DNA of 64,000 bases from an uncultured Sulfitobacter sp. (GCA_947502265.1 CANMZB010000018.1:17034-81033), one strand, 5' to 3'. Counted from the stretch's first letter, positions 1 to 10,358 are shown. Numbers and translations are program-made. Notes: generated from the sequence alone by a model not told the origin.

Positions 1-924
1 GAGTATTTGCAGACGGTGCAAAAGGACGGCACTCACGGCGATGCCTTTGGCTATAAAACCGTGAACGCGGACGCGGCGGGATGGCTGGTTGCGCGCACCA
101 CGGGAGTTTCGGTGGCCGACTACCTGTCAAACCGCATCTGGTCGCAAATCGGGGCCGGACGCGAGGCGTTCTATACCGTCGATTCCATCGGCACACCCTT
201 TGCGGGCGGCGGTTTCAACGCAACCCTGCGCGACATGGCCCGCTTTGGCCAGCTGGTGCTGAATGACGGCAAATGGGGGGACGCACAGGTTATCCCGTCC
301 GAAGCGATTGCGCGGATTCGCGAAGGCGGCAACACCGAAGCGTTCGCCAAAGCCGGATATGAACTGCTGCCCGGTTGGAGCTATCGCGGCATGTGGTGGG
401 TCAGCCATGACGATCACGGATCGTTCGCCGCGCGCGGTGTGCATGGTCAAACTGTCTGGGTCGATCCGGCGGCAGACATGGTGATTGTGCGCTTTGCATC
501 CAACCCCGTGGCAGGTAACGCGGCCAGCGATCCAACCTCCCTGCCCGCCTACCGCGCGGTTGCCGATTACCTGATGGCGCAAGACGCCACACCGCAACTG
601 ACGGGCCGTGAGTGGATCATCGAAGACATCGGCGGCAGAGGCGTGATCGACAACAGCCCCGCCAGCCTTTTGTTCCTGCCCAAAGGGCGTCTGGCCGGGA
701 ATGGCACCTGCAACCGTCTGATCGGCAGCTTCACCCAACAGGACGACACGCTGACGTTGCGCGATACCGGCACGACCTCGATGATGTGCGCCCCTGCGAT
801 GATGGAGCAGGAAGCCCGCCTGCTGGAGACATTGGCATCGGTCGAACGCTTTGCCTTTGATGACACCGGCGCGTTGGTTCTGAGCGGCGCCGAGGGTGCC
901 ACAATCACGGCGCGCAGACGCTAA
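1..924 (+). CDS. Serine hydrolase (class C beta-lactamase family) with C-terminal META domain, 5' partial
   Basis: The reading frame is open from the first base, so the N-terminus, including the expected SxxK nucleophile region, lies outside the window. The first ~195 visible residues resemble the C-terminal half of class C beta-lactamase/esterase proteins (NylB-like), with GGGFNATLRDMARFG and a final HGQ-x-VWVDPAADMVIVRFAS block typical of that fold. The last ~110 residues look like a META (HslJ-type) domain: NGTCNRLIGSF, then TTSMMCAP and a Leu-rich end. META domains occur in envelope proteins, so the protein is probably exported, but no signal peptide can be seen. Substrate unknown. It converges on hutC across a GC-rich hairpin. 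Confidence 0.7.
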   Translation, partial: EYLQTVQKDGTHGDAFGYKTVNADAAGWLVARTTGVSVADYLSNRIWSQIGAGREAFYTVDSIGTPFAGGGFNATLRDMARFGQLVLNDGKWGDAQVIPSEAIARIREGGNTEAFAKAGYELLPGWSYRGMWWVSHDDHGSFAARGVHGQTVWVDPAADMVIVRFASNPVAGNAASDPTSLPAYRAVADYLMAQDATPQLTGREWIIEDIGGRGVIDNSPASLLFLPKGRLAGNGTCNRLIGSFTQQDDTLTLRDTGTTSMMCAPAMMEQEARLLETLASVERFAFDDTGALVLSGAEGATITARRR

Positions 925-934
925 AAACCAAAGG

Positions 935-961
935 GCGGCGCGCATCCCACACGCGCGCCGC
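935..961 (-). terminator. GC-rich hairpin between convergent genes
   Basis: Perfect 9-bp arms GCGGCGCGC and GCGCGCCGC flank a 9-base loop. On the minus strand the hairpin is followed by CCTTTGGTTTTT, a T-rich run fitting a Rho-independent terminator for hutFC. On the plus strand the following sequence lacks a T tract. Confidence 0.6.
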
Positions 962-981
962 GCTTATCCGCGATCAAGACC

Positions 982-1683
982 TCAAAGAATCGTGCGCAGC
1001 TGGTAGCCCGGCGTGAAAAGCAGGCGCACCTTGGTGACCGACGCGTCATTGTCCCACGTCAGCCGGTCAATCGTAAACAGCGCGCTATTCACCGCCACCC
1101 CGAGGATTGCGCCATCCTGCGCCGTTGCCTGTCCGGCCGAAAATGCAATTTCGCCGTGGGTGTAGGGCGCGTGTTTCAACAACCACTCGTTCGCGCTGAG
1201 TGTTTGAAATTCTTCGGCGTCCGCATCCGGCGCAACGGCGGTGTTGATCCAGCGATCCTCAAGCGCATAAGGCGCATCATTGGCAAGGTGCAGCGCGCGG
1301 ATGTGCAACAGCGGATCATTCACACCGGTGCGCATCGCCCCGCTCACCCGTAACGGCGGCACAATATTAACACGTTCGATCCGCTGATAGCCGTATTTTG
1401 CGCCCCGCTCTTCGACCTCGTGGCGGATCATGGCAATGTCCAGCGTGGCCTTTGCCACCGGCTGTGCGGCCACGCGGGTGCCAGCCTTGCGGCGTCTGTC
1501 CAACAGGCCGCTTGCCGCAAGCGCACGCAGCGCCCTGTTCACCGTCGAGCGCGCACAGCCGAATTCGACCGCCAGATCGGCTTCGTTCGGGATCAATTCG
1601 CCCGGTTTCCATTCGCGGGCATGGATGCGCCGCAAGACTTCGTCCTGTACGCTTTGCCAGTTGCGAAACGACGGGGTTTTCAT
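982..1683 (-). CDS. hutC: Histidine utilisation repressor HutC (GntR family)
   Basis: 233 aa, the usual HutC length. Residues ~5-75 form a GntR winged helix (WKPGELIPNEADLAVEFGCARSTVNRAL), followed by a UTRA/HutC effector domain (RHEVEERGAKYGYQR, then LHIRALHLANDAPYALEDRWIN). HutC represses hut genes and is released by urocanate in characterised systems. The gene follows hutF with an ATGA overlap, so repressor and deiminase are co-transcribed from the hutF/hutI divergent promoter. This implies autoregulation through the palindrome there (inference). Function is confident from both domain and context. Confidence 0.92.
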   Translation of the reverse strand: MKTPSFRNWQSVQDEVLRRIHAREWKPGELIPNEADLAVEFGCARSTVNRALRALAASGLLDRRRKAGTRVAAQPVAKATLDIAMIRHEVEERGAKYGYQRIERVNIVPPLRVSGAMRTGVNDPLLHIRALHLANDAPYALEDRWINTAVAPDADAEEFQTLSANEWLLKHAPYTHGEIAFSAGQATAQDGAILGVAVNSALFTIDRLTWDNDASVTKVRLLFTPGYQLRTIL

Positions 1684-3044
1684 ACTGCGTCCCTCAAGGC
1701 GTCGATGGTCCGTTTGTAGGCGGCAACAATCTGTGCGCGTTTGATGTGGTTGCCCCCCTGTACCATATGCCGCCCCGCAGACCAGACATCTGTGACCAGC
1801 CGGTCGTCACCCGCAAAAATCCATGCATCAAGGCCGGTGTCGCCGGTCCGCCCCCACATGTGCTCCGAAGCGGTATCAAGCGACAACATGTCGGCCCAGC
1901 ACCCGACCTCGATACGCCCCGAACGGCGCTGAGCGGCCTGCGCGCCGCCACGCAGGATGCCATCAAAAATCCGCCGTCCGGTGGATTTCTCCGGCGATGC
2001 CAGTGCCGCGCGTGAGCCATCGCGCAACCGTTGCGAATAATCAAGTGTGCGCAACTCCTCGCTCAGCGAAATGCGGATATTGCTGTCAGACCCGACGGCA
2101 AGAGCACCGCCAGCGTCTATCCATCGCACCCCGTCGAATATCCCGTCACCAAGGCTGCTTTCGGTGATCGGGCACAGACCGGCAACCGCGCCGCTGCGCG
2201 CCAGCGCGACAGTTTCGTCCGGTGTCATCTGTGTACAGTGGATCAGACACCAGCGCGCGTTCAGCCCCATGTTGTCCAGCGCCCATTCAACGGGACGCGC
2301 GCGCAGATGGTGTTGCACCTCGTCCACTTCGGCAACCTGCTCGGCCAGATGCATATGGATCGGGCCATCGGGGAACAGCGTGGTGTAGGACTTCAGATCG
2401 TCCACCCCCACCGCCCGCAACGAATGCGGCGCAACACCAATACCCGTATCCTGCGGCAACGCCTCAAGGCTTGCCGCAGCATCCGCATGAAGGGCCGCGA
2501 ACCCATCACGCGTATTGCCAAACCGGATTTGCCCCGCGCTCAGATCGCGCCCGTCGCAGCCGCCGAACTGGTAATGCACGGGCAGCAGGCAAAGCCCGAT
2601 GCCCGACTGCTGCGCTGCCGCCGCGATCCGGGTGGATGTCTCGGCGATGTTGTCATACGGCACCCCGCCCGGTTGATGGTGCAGATAATGGAATTCGACG
2701 TTGGCACCATATCCGGCCTCCAGCATTTCCATCTGCACAAAGGCGGTAATCGCCTCGATGTGATCAGGTGTCAGGCGGTCCAGAAAGCGGAACATCAACT
2801 GGCGCCACGTCCAGAAGCTGTCGCTTGGATCCGGCCCGCGCCGTTCGGTCAATCCGGCCATGGCGCGCTGGAACGCGTGGCTGTGCACGTTCACCGGCGC
2901 AGGCAGCAACATACCCGTCCGCACCCCCTGTTGCGGTGCGCCTTCATGCACGGCGCCGATCCGCCCGTCCGCGTCAATGTCGATGCGCACATCCGATGCC
3001 CATCCTGACGGCAGCAACGCCGTTTCAGCCCAGATTGTCTGCAT
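1680..3044 (-). CDS. hutF: Formimidoylglutamate deiminase HutF
   Basis: 454 aa from the chosen ATG, which has an AGCGGAG Shine-Dalgarno about 8 bases upstream. The longer in-frame extension would translate the divergent promoter and is rejected. This amidohydrolase-superfamily enzyme converts N-formimino-L-glutamate to N-formyl-L-glutamate and ammonia. Visible motifs are the metal-binding NVHSHAFQRAMAG (HxH), a later HLAEQ block, CLIHCTQM and the GSDSNIRIS aspartate region, all in HutF order. With hutG it defines the five-step histidine route that releases formate rather than formamide. First gene of the leftward hutF-hutC unit. Confidence 0.93.
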   Translation of the reverse strand: MQTIWAETALLPSGWASDVRIDIDADGRIGAVHEGAPQQGVRTGMLLPAPVNVHSHAFQRAMAGLTERRGPDPSDSFWTWRQLMFRFLDRLTPDHIEAITAFVQMEMLEAGYGANVEFHYLHHQPGGVPYDNIAETSTRIAAAAQQSGIGLCLLPVHYQFGGCDGRDLSAGQIRFGNTRDGFAALHADAAASLEALPQDTGIGVAPHSLRAVGVDDLKSYTTLFPDGPIHMHLAEQVAEVDEVQHHLRARPVEWALDNMGLNARWCLIHCTQMTPDETVALARSGAVAGLCPITESSLGDGIFDGVRWIDAGGALAVGSDSNIRISLSEELRTLDYSQRLRDGSRAALASPEKSTGRRIFDGILRGGAQAAQRRSGRIEVGCWADMLSLDTASEHMWGRTGDTGLDAWIFAGDDRLVTDVWSAGRHMVQGGNHIKRAQIVAAYKRTIDALRDAV

Positions 3045-3056
3045 GATCCACTCCGC

Positions 3057-3095
3057 TTGACAAATTATTATGTATGCACATAATAACATTAACAA
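3057..3095. promoter_or_regulatory. Divergent hut promoters sharing one palindromic operator
   Basis: A perfect 9-bp inverted repeat, TTATTATGT and ACATAATAA separated by 4 bases, spans 3065-3086. Rightward: TTGACA (3057-3062), 16-bp spacer, CATAAT (3079-3084). Leftward: TTGTTA (complement of 3090-3095), 17-bp spacer, CATAAT (complement of 3067-3072). Each palindrome arm therefore holds the -10 box of one promoter, so one bound repressor, presumably HutC, could block both. The sites are seen; the HutC assignment is inferred from context. Confidence 0.75.
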
Positions 3096-3120
3096 CGTAT
3101 ATAGCAAGAGAGTCGCGCCC

Positions 3121-4314
3121 ATGCTTTTGACCAACGCCCACATCGTGACCCTGAAAGACGATCACAGCTTTGGCCTGATCGCCGATGGCGCGATTGCAAT
3201 CCACGGGGAGCAGATCGCGTGGGCAGGTGCGGCTGCCGATGTCCCTGCGCCCTACCGCGAGGCGCAAACGCAGGATCTGGGCGGACGGCTGGTGACGCCC
3301 GCGCTGATTGATTGCCACACCCATATCGTCTTTGGCGGCAACCGCGCCGCAGAATTCGAGCTGCGCCTGAATGGTGCCAGCTATGAAGAAGTCGCCAAAG
3401 CAGGCGGCGGCATCGTCTCGACCGTCACTGCAACGCGGGCCGCGTCCGAAGATGCGCTGCTGGCGGATGCGCTTACACGGGTGGATACGCTGATCGCCGA
3501 GGGCGTGACCCTGATCGAGGTGAAATCCGGCTATGGCCTTGATCGCGAGACCGAGCTGAAGATGCTGCGCGTTGCGCGCGCGATTGCACAGGTCCGCCCC
3601 ATCGAGGTGCGCACCAGCTTTCTGGGCGCGCACGCCGTTCCGCCCGAATTTGACGGCAACGCCGACGCCTATATTGGTGACATCTGCATCCCGACCTTGC
3701 GCGCGGCACATGCGCTTGGTCTGGTGGATGCGGTGGACGGCTTTTGCGAGGGCATCGCCTTTGACACTGCCCAGATTACGCGCGTCTTTGACGTGGCGGT
3801 TGAATTGGGCCTACCGGTAAAACTACACGCCGAACAGCTCTCCAACACCGGCGCCACACAGTTGGCTGCGCGGTATGGTGCGCTCAGCGCGGACCACGTC
3901 GAATACGCAACCGGTGCGGACGCCCGCGCGCTTGGCGGGGCGGGCACTGTCGCGGTGGTGCTGCCCGGCGCATTCTACACCCTGCGCGAAACCCAAAGCC
4001 CGCCAATTCAGGCGTTTCGTGATGCAGGCGTGGCGATGGCACTGGCCACTGATTGCAACCCCGGCACGTCGCCGCTGACGTCTGCGTTGCTGACGATGAA
4101 CATGGCCTGCACGTTGTTTCGAATGACACCGCTTGAGGCGCTGTTGGGCATGACGGCCCACGCCGCCCGCGCCTTGGGCGTCACCGACCGGGGCCGGATC
4201 ATCCCCGGCGCGCGCGCGGATTTATGCGTCTGGAACGCCGCCCATTCGGCGGAACTTGCCTACCGCATCGGGTTCAATCCGCTTCATTCTCGTATTTTCA
4301 AGGGGTCTCTATGA
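3121..4314 (+). CDS. hutI: Imidazolonepropionase HutI
   Basis: 397 aa, starting at ATGCTTTTGACC; an upstream extension would read through the promoter. HutI hydrolyses 4-imidazolone-5-propanoate to N-formimino-L-glutamate. Diagnostic sequence includes the metal site [43 protein letters not shown] and the late [12 protein letters not shown] loop, all characteristic of HutI. First gene of the rightward unit hutI-hutH-hutG-hutU; its stop overlaps the hutH start by ATGA. Cytoplasmic. Confidence 0.95.
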   Translation: MLLTNAHIVTLKDDHSFGLIADGAIAIHGEQIAWAGAAADVPAPYREAQTQDLGGRLVTPALIDCHTHIVFGGNRAAEFELRLNGASYEEVAKAGGGIVSTVTATRAASEDALLADALTRVDTLIAEGVTLIEVKSGYGLDRETELKMLRVARAIAQVRPIEVRTSFLGAHAVPPEFDGNADAYIGDICIPTLRAAHALGLVDAVDGFCEGIAFDTAQITRVFDVAVELGLPVKLHAEQLSNTGATQLAARYGALSADHVEYATGADARALGGAGTVAVVLPGAFYTLRETQSPPIQAFRDAGVAMALATDCNPGTSPLTSALLTMNMACTLFRMTPLEALLGMTAHAARALGVTDRGRIIPGARADLCVWNAAHSAELAYRIGFNPLHSRIFKGSL

Positions 4315-5852
4315 CGATTACTCTCACACCCGGCGCGGCGAGTCTGGCGCAATTGCACGACATCTGGGCGCACGGACATGCGGTGACCCTGCACCCGTCC
4401 TCTCACGCGGGGATCGAAACAGCGGCGGCGATGGTCGCGCGCGCGACAAGCGGCAATGATGCGGTTTACGGGATCAACACAGGTTTCGGCAAACTGGCCA
4501 GTGTCAAGATCGCCGCCAAGGATGTCGCCACCTTGCAGCGCAACCTGATCCTGTCGCATTGCTGCGGTGTGGGCGAGGCGCTGGATGACGCGACAACGCG
4601 GCTGATGATGGTGCTCAAACTGCTGTCGCTCGGGCGCGGCGCGTCCGGCGTGGCGATGCGCACAGTCGCGATCATCGAGGCGATGCTGGCAAAAGGCGTC
4701 ACACCCGTGATCCCAAGTCAGGGATCGGTCGGGGCATCGGGCGATCTGGCGCCGCTGGCCCATATGGCCGCCGCCATGATCGGCGAGGGCGAAGCGACAT
4801 ACGCAGGCGTACGGATGCCCGCAGCACAGGCCTTGTCCAAGGCCGGTCTTGCCCCCATCGTTCTGGGGCCAAAGGAAGGCCTTGCCCTGATCAACGGCAC
4901 CCAGTTTTCAACCGCCTGTGCGCTGGTCGGGCTGTGGGGCGCGTGGCGCAATGCGGCGACGGCGGTGTTGACCTGTGCGCTGTCCACTGACGCGATCATG
5001 GGGTCGACCGCCCCTTTGCAGGACGCCATTCACACCCTGCGCGGCCATGCCGGACAGATCGCGGTGGCGCGCGCCCAACGCGCCCTGATGGAAGGCTCGC
5101 AAATCCGCGAAAGCCACCGCGAAGGCGACACCCGCGTGCAAGACCCCTATTGTATCCGGTGCCAGCCACAGGTGACGGGTGCCGCGATGGACCTTTTGCA
5201 TTTCGCGGGCCGCACGCTTGAGATCGAAGCGAACGCAGTGACCGACAACCCGCTTGTGCTGGTGGATGATGATCTGATCGTGTCGGGCGGAAATTTTCAT
5301 GCCGAGCCGGTCGGCTTTGCCGCCGATCAAATCGCCGTCGCCGTGTCCGAGATTGGCGCGATTGCGCAGCGCCGTGTTGCCTTGTTGGTCGATCCAACGC
5401 TGTCGTTTGATCTGCCACCCTTCCTGACGCCTGATCCGGGCCTCAACTCGGGGTTGATGATCGCAGAGGTGACCACCGCCGCCCTGATGAGCGAGAACAA
5501 GCATCTCGCGAACCCCTGCACCACTGACAGCACCCCCACCTCCGCCAATCAGGAAGACCACGTCAGCATGGCGGCCCATGCGGCGCGCCGGTTGCTGCGG
5601 ATGAACGCAAACCTCAACGTGATTATCGGCGTCGAGGCGATGTGCGCCGTGCAGGGCATCGAATTTCGCGCGCCGTTACAAACCAGCCCCGCCTTGCAGG
5701 CCGCCATGGCAACCCTGCGCGCCCACGTGCCCGCCATCGTGCAGGACCGCTATATGGCCCCGTCAATCGAGGCCGCAGCCGCGCTGGTTGCAACCGGCGC
5801 TTTGGCAGGTGCGGTGACGCTGCCCGCGTTTGTCAAAGGTCACGCGCAATGA
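4311..5852 (+). CDS. hutH: Histidine ammonia-lyase HutH
   Basis: 513 aa. Catalyses L-histidine to urocanate plus ammonia, the first step of histidine catabolism. The Ala-Ser-Gly triad that forms the MIO electrophile is present at residues 142-144 ([14 protein letters not shown]), at the classical position. [11 protein letters not shown] near residue 53 and the [18 protein letters not shown] block (here [15 protein letters not shown]) are also conserved. ATGA overlaps at both ends indicate translational coupling with hutI and hutG. Confidence 0.96.
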   Translation: MTITLTPGAASLAQLHDIWAHGHAVTLHPSSHAGIETAAAMVARATSGNDAVYGINTGFGKLASVKIAAKDVATLQRNLILSHCCGVGEALDDATTRLMMVLKLLSLGRGASGVAMRTVAIIEAMLAKGVTPVIPSQGSVGASGDLAPLAHMAAAMIGEGEATYAGVRMPAAQALSKAGLAPIVLGPKEGLALINGTQFSTACALVGLWGAWRNAATAVLTCALSTDAIMGSTAPLQDAIHTLRGHAGQIAVARAQRALMEGSQIRESHREGDTRVQDPYCIRCQPQVTGAAMDLLHFAGRTLEIEANAVTDNPLVLVDDDLIVSGGNFHAEPVGFAADQIAVAVSEIGAIAQRRVALLVDPTLSFDLPPFLTPDPGLNSGLMIAEVTTAALMSENKHLANPCTTDSTPTSANQEDHVSMAAHAARRLLRMNANLNVIIGVEAMCAVQGIEFRAPLQTSPALQAAMATLRAHVPAIVQDRYMAPSIEAAAALVATGALAGAVTLPAFVKGHAQ

Positions 5853-6649
5853 CGCCGGTAACCGTCAGCCAAGGCGGCGGTCCTGTTGTTCTGGGCCTTC
5901 CCCATACGGGAACGTATGTACCTGACGCGATTGCCGCAAACCTGAACGACAACGGACGCAAGCTGGCGGATACAGATTGGCACATCGACCGGCTGTATGA
6001 CGGGCTGCTGGACGATGTCACAACGGTTACCGCCACTTTCCACCGCTATGTCATCGACGCCAACCGTGACCCGCAGGGGGCCAGCCTTTATCCCGGACAG
6101 AACACCACGGGGCTGGTTCCGGTGACCGATTTTGACGGGGCCGCGATTTGGAAGACCCCGCCAACCGCGTCCGACATCGACACGCGCCGCCGCGATTACC
6201 ACGCACCCTATCACGCGGCTCTTACCGCCGAGCTGGACCGCGTGCGCGCGCTGCACGGCGTGGCCATCCTTTATGACTGCCATTCAATCCGGTCGGGCAT
6301 TCCCTATCTGTTTGACGGCACGCTGCCTGATTTCAACATCGGCACCAACACAGGCGCGACCTGCGCCGCCGTGATCGAGTCCGCGGCACGCGACATTTGC
6401 GCAAACGCCGCCCCCTACACGTCAATCGTCAACGGACGGTTCAAAGGCGGCTGGACCACGCGCCACTATGGCCGACCGCACGAAAATATCCACGCCATCC
6501 AGATGGAACTGGCGCAATCGGCGTACCTGACCCACGAGGCCGCACCCTGGAGTTATGACCCCGCCAAGGCCGCGCGCCTGCGCCCGCATCTGACTTTGAT
6601 CCTGACCGCTTTGGCCGCATTGGCCCCGACCCTAGGAGGCACCAAATGA
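5849..6649 (+). CDS. hutG: N-formylglutamate deformylase HutG
   Basis: 266 aa, N-formylglutamate amidohydrolase family. It hydrolyses N-formyl-L-glutamate to glutamate and formate, following HutF. Family features are [11 protein letters not shown] near the N-terminus, [28 protein letters not shown] (metal-binding His) and the late [17 protein letters not shown]. The start was chosen at the ATGA overlap with hutH; a longer in-frame opening upstream is an out-of-frame shadow of hutH. Its stop overlaps the hutU start in the same way. Confidence 0.93.
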   Translation: MTPVTVSQGGGPVVLGLPHTGTYVPDAIAANLNDNGRKLADTDWHIDRLYDGLLDDVTTVTATFHRYVIDANRDPQGASLYPGQNTTGLVPVTDFDGAAIWKTPPTASDIDTRRRDYHAPYHAALTAELDRVRALHGVAILYDCHSIRSGIPYLFDGTLPDFNIGTNTGATCAAVIESAARDICANAAPYTSIVNGRFKGGWTTRHYGRPHENIHAIQMELAQSAYLTHEAAPWSYDPAKAARLRPHLTLILTALAALAPTLGGTK

Positions 6650-8316
6650 CCCATTCCCGCCACAACATGCGCGACGTCTTCCCCCCCACCGGATCCGAAA
6701 TCACCGCCAAAAGCTGGCTCACCGAAGCGCCCATGCGGATGCTGATGAACAACCTGCACCCCGACGTGGCCGAGAACCCGCATGAATTGGTTGTCTACGG
6801 TGGCATCGGTCGTGCCGCGCGCACATGGGAGGATTTCGACGCCATCGTTGCCGCCCTGAAAGACCTTGAAGACACCCAAACCCTGCTGGTCCAGTCGGGC
6901 AAACCCGTGGGCGTGTTCAACACCCACAAAGACGCCCCGCGCGTCTTGATCGCGAATTCCAATCTGGTGCCGCACTGGGCGAATTGGGATCACTTTAACG
7001 AACTCGATAAAAAAGGTCTGGCGATGTACGGCCAGATGACGGCGGGATCGTGGATTTACATCGGCACCCAAGGCATCGTGCAAGGCACCTATGAAACGTT
7101 CATGGAAGCGGGACGCCAACACTATGACGGCAGCCTGACGGGACGCTGGATTCTGACTGGCGGCCTTGGCGGTATGGGCGGCGCGCAACCGCTGGCCGCT
7201 GTGATGGCCGGTGCCTGCTGTCTGGCGGTCGAGTGCGACGAGACCCGCGCCGATTTCCGCCTGCGCACCCGTTACGTCGACGAGAAAACCGATGATCTGG
7301 ACGAAGCGCTGGCGATGATCGCGCGTTGGACAAAGGCGGGGGAGGCAAAATCCGTGGCATTGATCGGCAACGCCGCCGATGTGTTCCCTGAACTGGTCAA
7401 GCGCGGCATAAAGCCTGACATGGTGACCGACCAAACTTCCGCCCACGACCCGATCCACGGCTATCTCCCCCAGGGGTGGAGCGTGGCACAGTGGCGCGAA
7501 AAACAGGAGAGCGACCCCAAAGCCGTTGAAAAAGCCGCCCGCGCGTCAATGAAAACCCATGTCGCGGCGATGGTTGATTTCTGGAACGCGGGTGTGCCGA
7601 CGCTGGATTATGGCAACAACATCCGGCAGGTCGCATTGGAAGAAGGGCTGGAAAACGCATTCGCTTTCCCCGGCTTTGTGCCTGCCTATATCCGCCCGCT
7701 GTTTTGCCGTGGCATTGGCCCGTTCCGCTGGTGCGCGCTGTCGGGCGATCCCGAAGATATCTATAAAACCGATGCCAAGGTGAAAGAGCTGATCGACGAT
7801 CCGCATTTGCACAACTGGCTGGACATGGCCCGCGAGCGGATTGATTTCCAAGGGCTGCCCGCACGGATTTGCTGGGTCGGTCTGGGCCTGCGCGACAAGC
7901 TGGGCCTTGCGTTCAACGAAATGGTGCGCACCGGTGAATTGTCGGCCCCTGTCGTGATCGGGCGCGATCACCTCGACTCCGGCTCGGTTGCCTCGCCCAA
8001 CCGCGAGACGGAGGCAATGAAAGACGGCTCTGACGCGGTATCGGACTGGCCGCTTTTGAACGCGATGCTGAACGTGGCGGGCGGGGCGACATGGGTGTCG
8101 CTGCACCACGGCGGCGGCGTTGGCATGGGGTTTTCGCAACACTCCGGCATGGTGATCTGTTGTGATGGCAGCGAGGATGCGGATAGACGTATTGCAAATG
8201 TCTTGTGGAACGACCCCGCAACGGGTGTGATGCGTCACGCGGATGCCGGTTACGAGGACGCACTTGAATGCGCCCGCGAAAAGGGATTGAACCTGCCCGG
8301 TATTCTAAATCGCTAA
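6646..8316 (+). CDS. hutU: Urocanate hydratase HutU
   Basis: 556 aa, the normal urocanase length. Converts urocanate to 4-imidazolone-5-propanoate using tightly bound NAD. Characteristic stretches are [25 protein letters not shown] (N-terminal), [15 protein letters not shown] (NAD loop), [24 protein letters not shown] with the active-site cysteine, and [16 protein letters not shown] near the C-terminus. Last gene of the coupled hutIHGU unit; a Rieske oxygenase gene begins 33 bp downstream and may be on the same transcript. Confidence 0.96.
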   Translation: MTHSRHNMRDVFPPTGSEITAKSWLTEAPMRMLMNNLHPDVAENPHELVVYGGIGRAARTWEDFDAIVAALKDLEDTQTLLVQSGKPVGVFNTHKDAPRVLIANSNLVPHWANWDHFNELDKKGLAMYGQMTAGSWIYIGTQGIVQGTYETFMEAGRQHYDGSLTGRWILTGGLGGMGGAQPLAAVMAGACCLAVECDETRADFRLRTRYVDEKTDDLDEALAMIARWTKAGEAKSVALIGNAADVFPELVKRGIKPDMVTDQTSAHDPIHGYLPQGWSVAQWREKQESDPKAVEKAARASMKTHVAAMVDFWNAGVPTLDYGNNIRQVALEEGLENAFAFPGFVPAYIRPLFCRGIGPFRWCALSGDPEDIYKTDAKVKELIDDPHLHNWLDMARERIDFQGLPARICWVGLGLRDKLGLAFNEMVRTGELSAPVVIGRDHLDSGSVASPNRETEAMKDGSDAVSDWPLLNAMLNVAGGATWVSLHHGGGVGMGFSQHSGMVICCDGSEDADRRIANVLWNDPATGVMRHADAGYEDALECAREKGLNLPGILNR

Positions 8317-8349
8317 TCTTGAATCGCCAAAGACCGGAGGACACACGGG

Positions 8350-9390
8350 ATGTTTCTAAAGAATGCGTGGTACGTCGCCGCGTGGGATCACGAGATCACG
8401 CACGAATTGCAACAAATCATGGTGCTTGGTGAAAAGATTTGCGTCTTCCGCTCCGAAGCCGGTGAACTGGTCGCCCTTGAGGACGCCTGCCCACACCGCA
8501 AACTGCCGCTCTCCAAGGGGCGGATCAAGGGCGATACCGTTGAATGTGGCTATCATGGCCTGACGTTTGATTGCGCGGGGCAATGCGTCTGGGCACCGGG
8601 CACCGGACGCATTCCGTCAAACGCCAAGGTCCACGCCTATCCGCTGCACGAAAAATACGGGCTGGTCTGGATCTGGATGGGCAACCCGGCGCTGGCCGAC
8701 CCCACGGATATCTTCGAGATCGAAAACTACGGCGATCCGGCGTGGGGTATGAACCGGGGCGCCGCGATGGAGCTGGACTGCAACTATCTGCTGATGTGCG
8801 ACAACCTGCTCGACCCGACGCATGTGGCATGGGTGCATCAAAGCAGCTTTGCCGCCGCCGCCACCAAGGACACGCCGCTGCGCATCAAGAAAACCGATAA
8901 TGGCGTGATCGTCCACCGCTGGATGATGGATCACGAACCCGCGCCATTCTACAAAAAGGTCGTGGAATTCGAAGGCAACTGTGACCGCTTGCAGCATTAC
9001 GAGGTCCGCTTCCCGTCTCATGCGCTGATCAAGGCGGTGTTCACTCCTGCGGGCACGGGCGGGCCGGATGGGCCGTTGCACGAAAACACGTTTATCATGA
9101 ACAGCTATAATTTCATGACCCCCACTACCGAAGGGCAAACCCGCTATTACTGGTTCCAGCTGCGCAATATCCGCCCCGACGACGAAGCCTTGTCAAAAAT
9201 GATGACAGAGGACGTGCAGCACGCGTTTGAAGAAGACCGCGATGTGTTGAACGCGGTGCAAAAAGGCATGGCAAACAAAACCTCGCCGCACATCGACTTG
9301 CCGATTGATGGCGGCCAATTGCGCTTCAGACGACAGTTGCAGGCGATGATCAACGAGGAACAGCAGGTCGATAGCCAAATGGCCGAATAG
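8350..9390 (+). CDS. Rieske non-haem iron oxygenase, VanA/HpxD-like
   Basis: 346 aa. The N-terminal Rieske domain carries CPHR (C47, H49) and CGYHG (C66, H69), the ligands of a [2Fe-2S] cluster. The central NLLDPTHVAWVH motif supplies the mononuclear iron ligands. Length and overall layout match the vanillate O-demethylase oxygenase class of single-component terminal oxygenases, which need a separate reductase; none is in the window. Its place between hutU and allE makes a purine or imidazole substrate plausible; Klebsiella HpxD is a Rieske protein acting in hypoxanthine/xanthine oxidation. A GGAGG ribosome site precedes the ATG. Family is clear, substrate is not. Confidence 0.75.
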   Translation: MFLKNAWYVAAWDHEITHELQQIMVLGEKICVFRSEAGELVALEDACPHRKLPLSKGRIKGDTVECGYHGLTFDCAGQCVWAPGTGRIPSNAKVHAYPLHEKYGLVWIWMGNPALADPTDIFEIENYGDPAWGMNRGAAMELDCNYLLMCDNLLDPTHVAWVHQSSFAAAATKDTPLRIKKTDNGVIVHRWMMDHEPAPFYKKVVEFEGNCDRLQHYEVRFPSHALIKAVFTPAGTGGPDGPLHENTFIMNSYNFMTPTTEGQTRYYWFQLRNIRPDDEALSKMMTEDVQHAFEEDRDVLNAVQKGMANKTSPHIDLPIDGGQLRFRRQLQAMINEEQQVDSQMAE

Positions 9391-9527
9391 CCCCGCTCCC
9401 CCCAATCCTTTGCGATGGCCGCCCGATTATCAAAAAAAACGGAATACTTCTGCAAATTTGATGGTCATAGCCATGCAGTCCGTGATCCCCGATATTGATC
9501 GCGACACATCTCAGGTAAGGAATTTCC

Positions 9528-10346
9528 ATGTCTGCCAGCTATTTCGCCCCCAAGGGCGGTCATCCCGGTCAGGATCAACTGTTGACGGATCGGGCCGTTT
9601 TTACCGATGCCTATGCCGTTATTCCCAAGGGAACGATGCGCGACATCGTTACCAGCTTCCTGCCGTTCTGGGACAACACGCGTCTTTGGGTCATCGCCCG
9701 CCCGCTCAGCGGCTTTGCCGAGACATTTTCACAGTACATCATGGAAGTAAGCCCCGGCGGCGGGTCCGATAAGGGCGAAACCGACCCGCTGGCGCAGGGT
9801 GTTTTGTTCGTCGTCGAAGGTACCGCGACCCTCACCGTTAACGGCGAGACGCACGCGTTGACGCCGGGGGGCTATGCCTATTTGCCGGCGCAATCGGGTT
9901 GGACCCTGCACAACAAAAGCGACGACATGTTGCGGTTTCACTGGATCCGCAAAGCATACGAAGCGGTTGACGGGCTGGACCACCCCGAAGTGATCATTGC
10001 CAACGAACAGGAAATCGCCCCCTACGTCATGCCCGGCACCGATGGCAAATGGGCGACAACCCGCTTTGTCGATCCAAGCGATATGCGCCACGACATGCAT
10101 GTCACCGTCGTGACATTCGAACCGGGCGCGGTGATCCCGTTTCTGGAAACCCACGTCATGGAACACGGGCTGTATGTGCTTGAAGGGAAGGCCGCCTACC
10201 GTCTGAACACCGATTGGGTCGAGGTCGAGGCAGGGGATTACATGTGGCTGCGCGCCTTCTGCCCGCAGGCGTGTTATGCCGGTGGTCCGGGGCGGTTCCG
10301 CTACCTGCTTTATAAAGACGTGAACCGCCAGATGAAGCTGCGTTAA
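9528..10346 (+). CDS. allE: (S)-ureidoglycine aminohydrolase
   Basis: 272 aa bicupin. The enzyme converts (S)-ureidoglycine to (S)-ureidoglycolate and ammonia, using Mn2+. The first cupin has GVLFVVEGTATLTVNGE and the second has the more conserved FLETHVMEHGLYVLEGKAAY block with the metal-binding His/Glu set, followed by GDYMWLRAFCPQACYAGG. A GGTAAGG ribosome site precedes the ATG. It ends 12 bp from the convergent bhcR. It belongs functionally with allA and puuE-uraD about 8 kb to the right, placing the bhc genes inside the ureide pathway genes. Confidence 0.88.
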   Translation: MSASYFAPKGGHPGQDQLLTDRAVFTDAYAVIPKGTMRDIVTSFLPFWDNTRLWVIARPLSGFAETFSQYIMEVSPGGGSDKGETDPLAQGVLFVVEGTATLTVNGETHALTPGGYAYLPAQSGWTLHNKSDDMLRFHWIRKAYEAVDGLDHPEVIIANEQEIAPYVMPGTDGKWATTRFVDPSDMRHDMHVTVVTFEPGAVIPFLETHVMEHGLYVLEGKAAYRLNTDWVEVEAGDYMWLRAFCPQACYAGGPGRFRYLLYKDVNRQMKLR

Positions 10347-10358
10347 AGCGTCCCGCCG

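Noticed and set aside
127..945. Long antisense open frame opposite the serine hydrolase
   Set aside because: It mirrors the GC-rich codon bias of the plus-strand gene; the protein has no recognisable motif and no ribosome site.
3045..3143. N-terminal extension of HutF with a membrane-like segment
   Set aside because: The hydrophobic stretch is a translation of the AT-rich palindromic promoter; the internal ATG has a good ribosome site and fits the family start.
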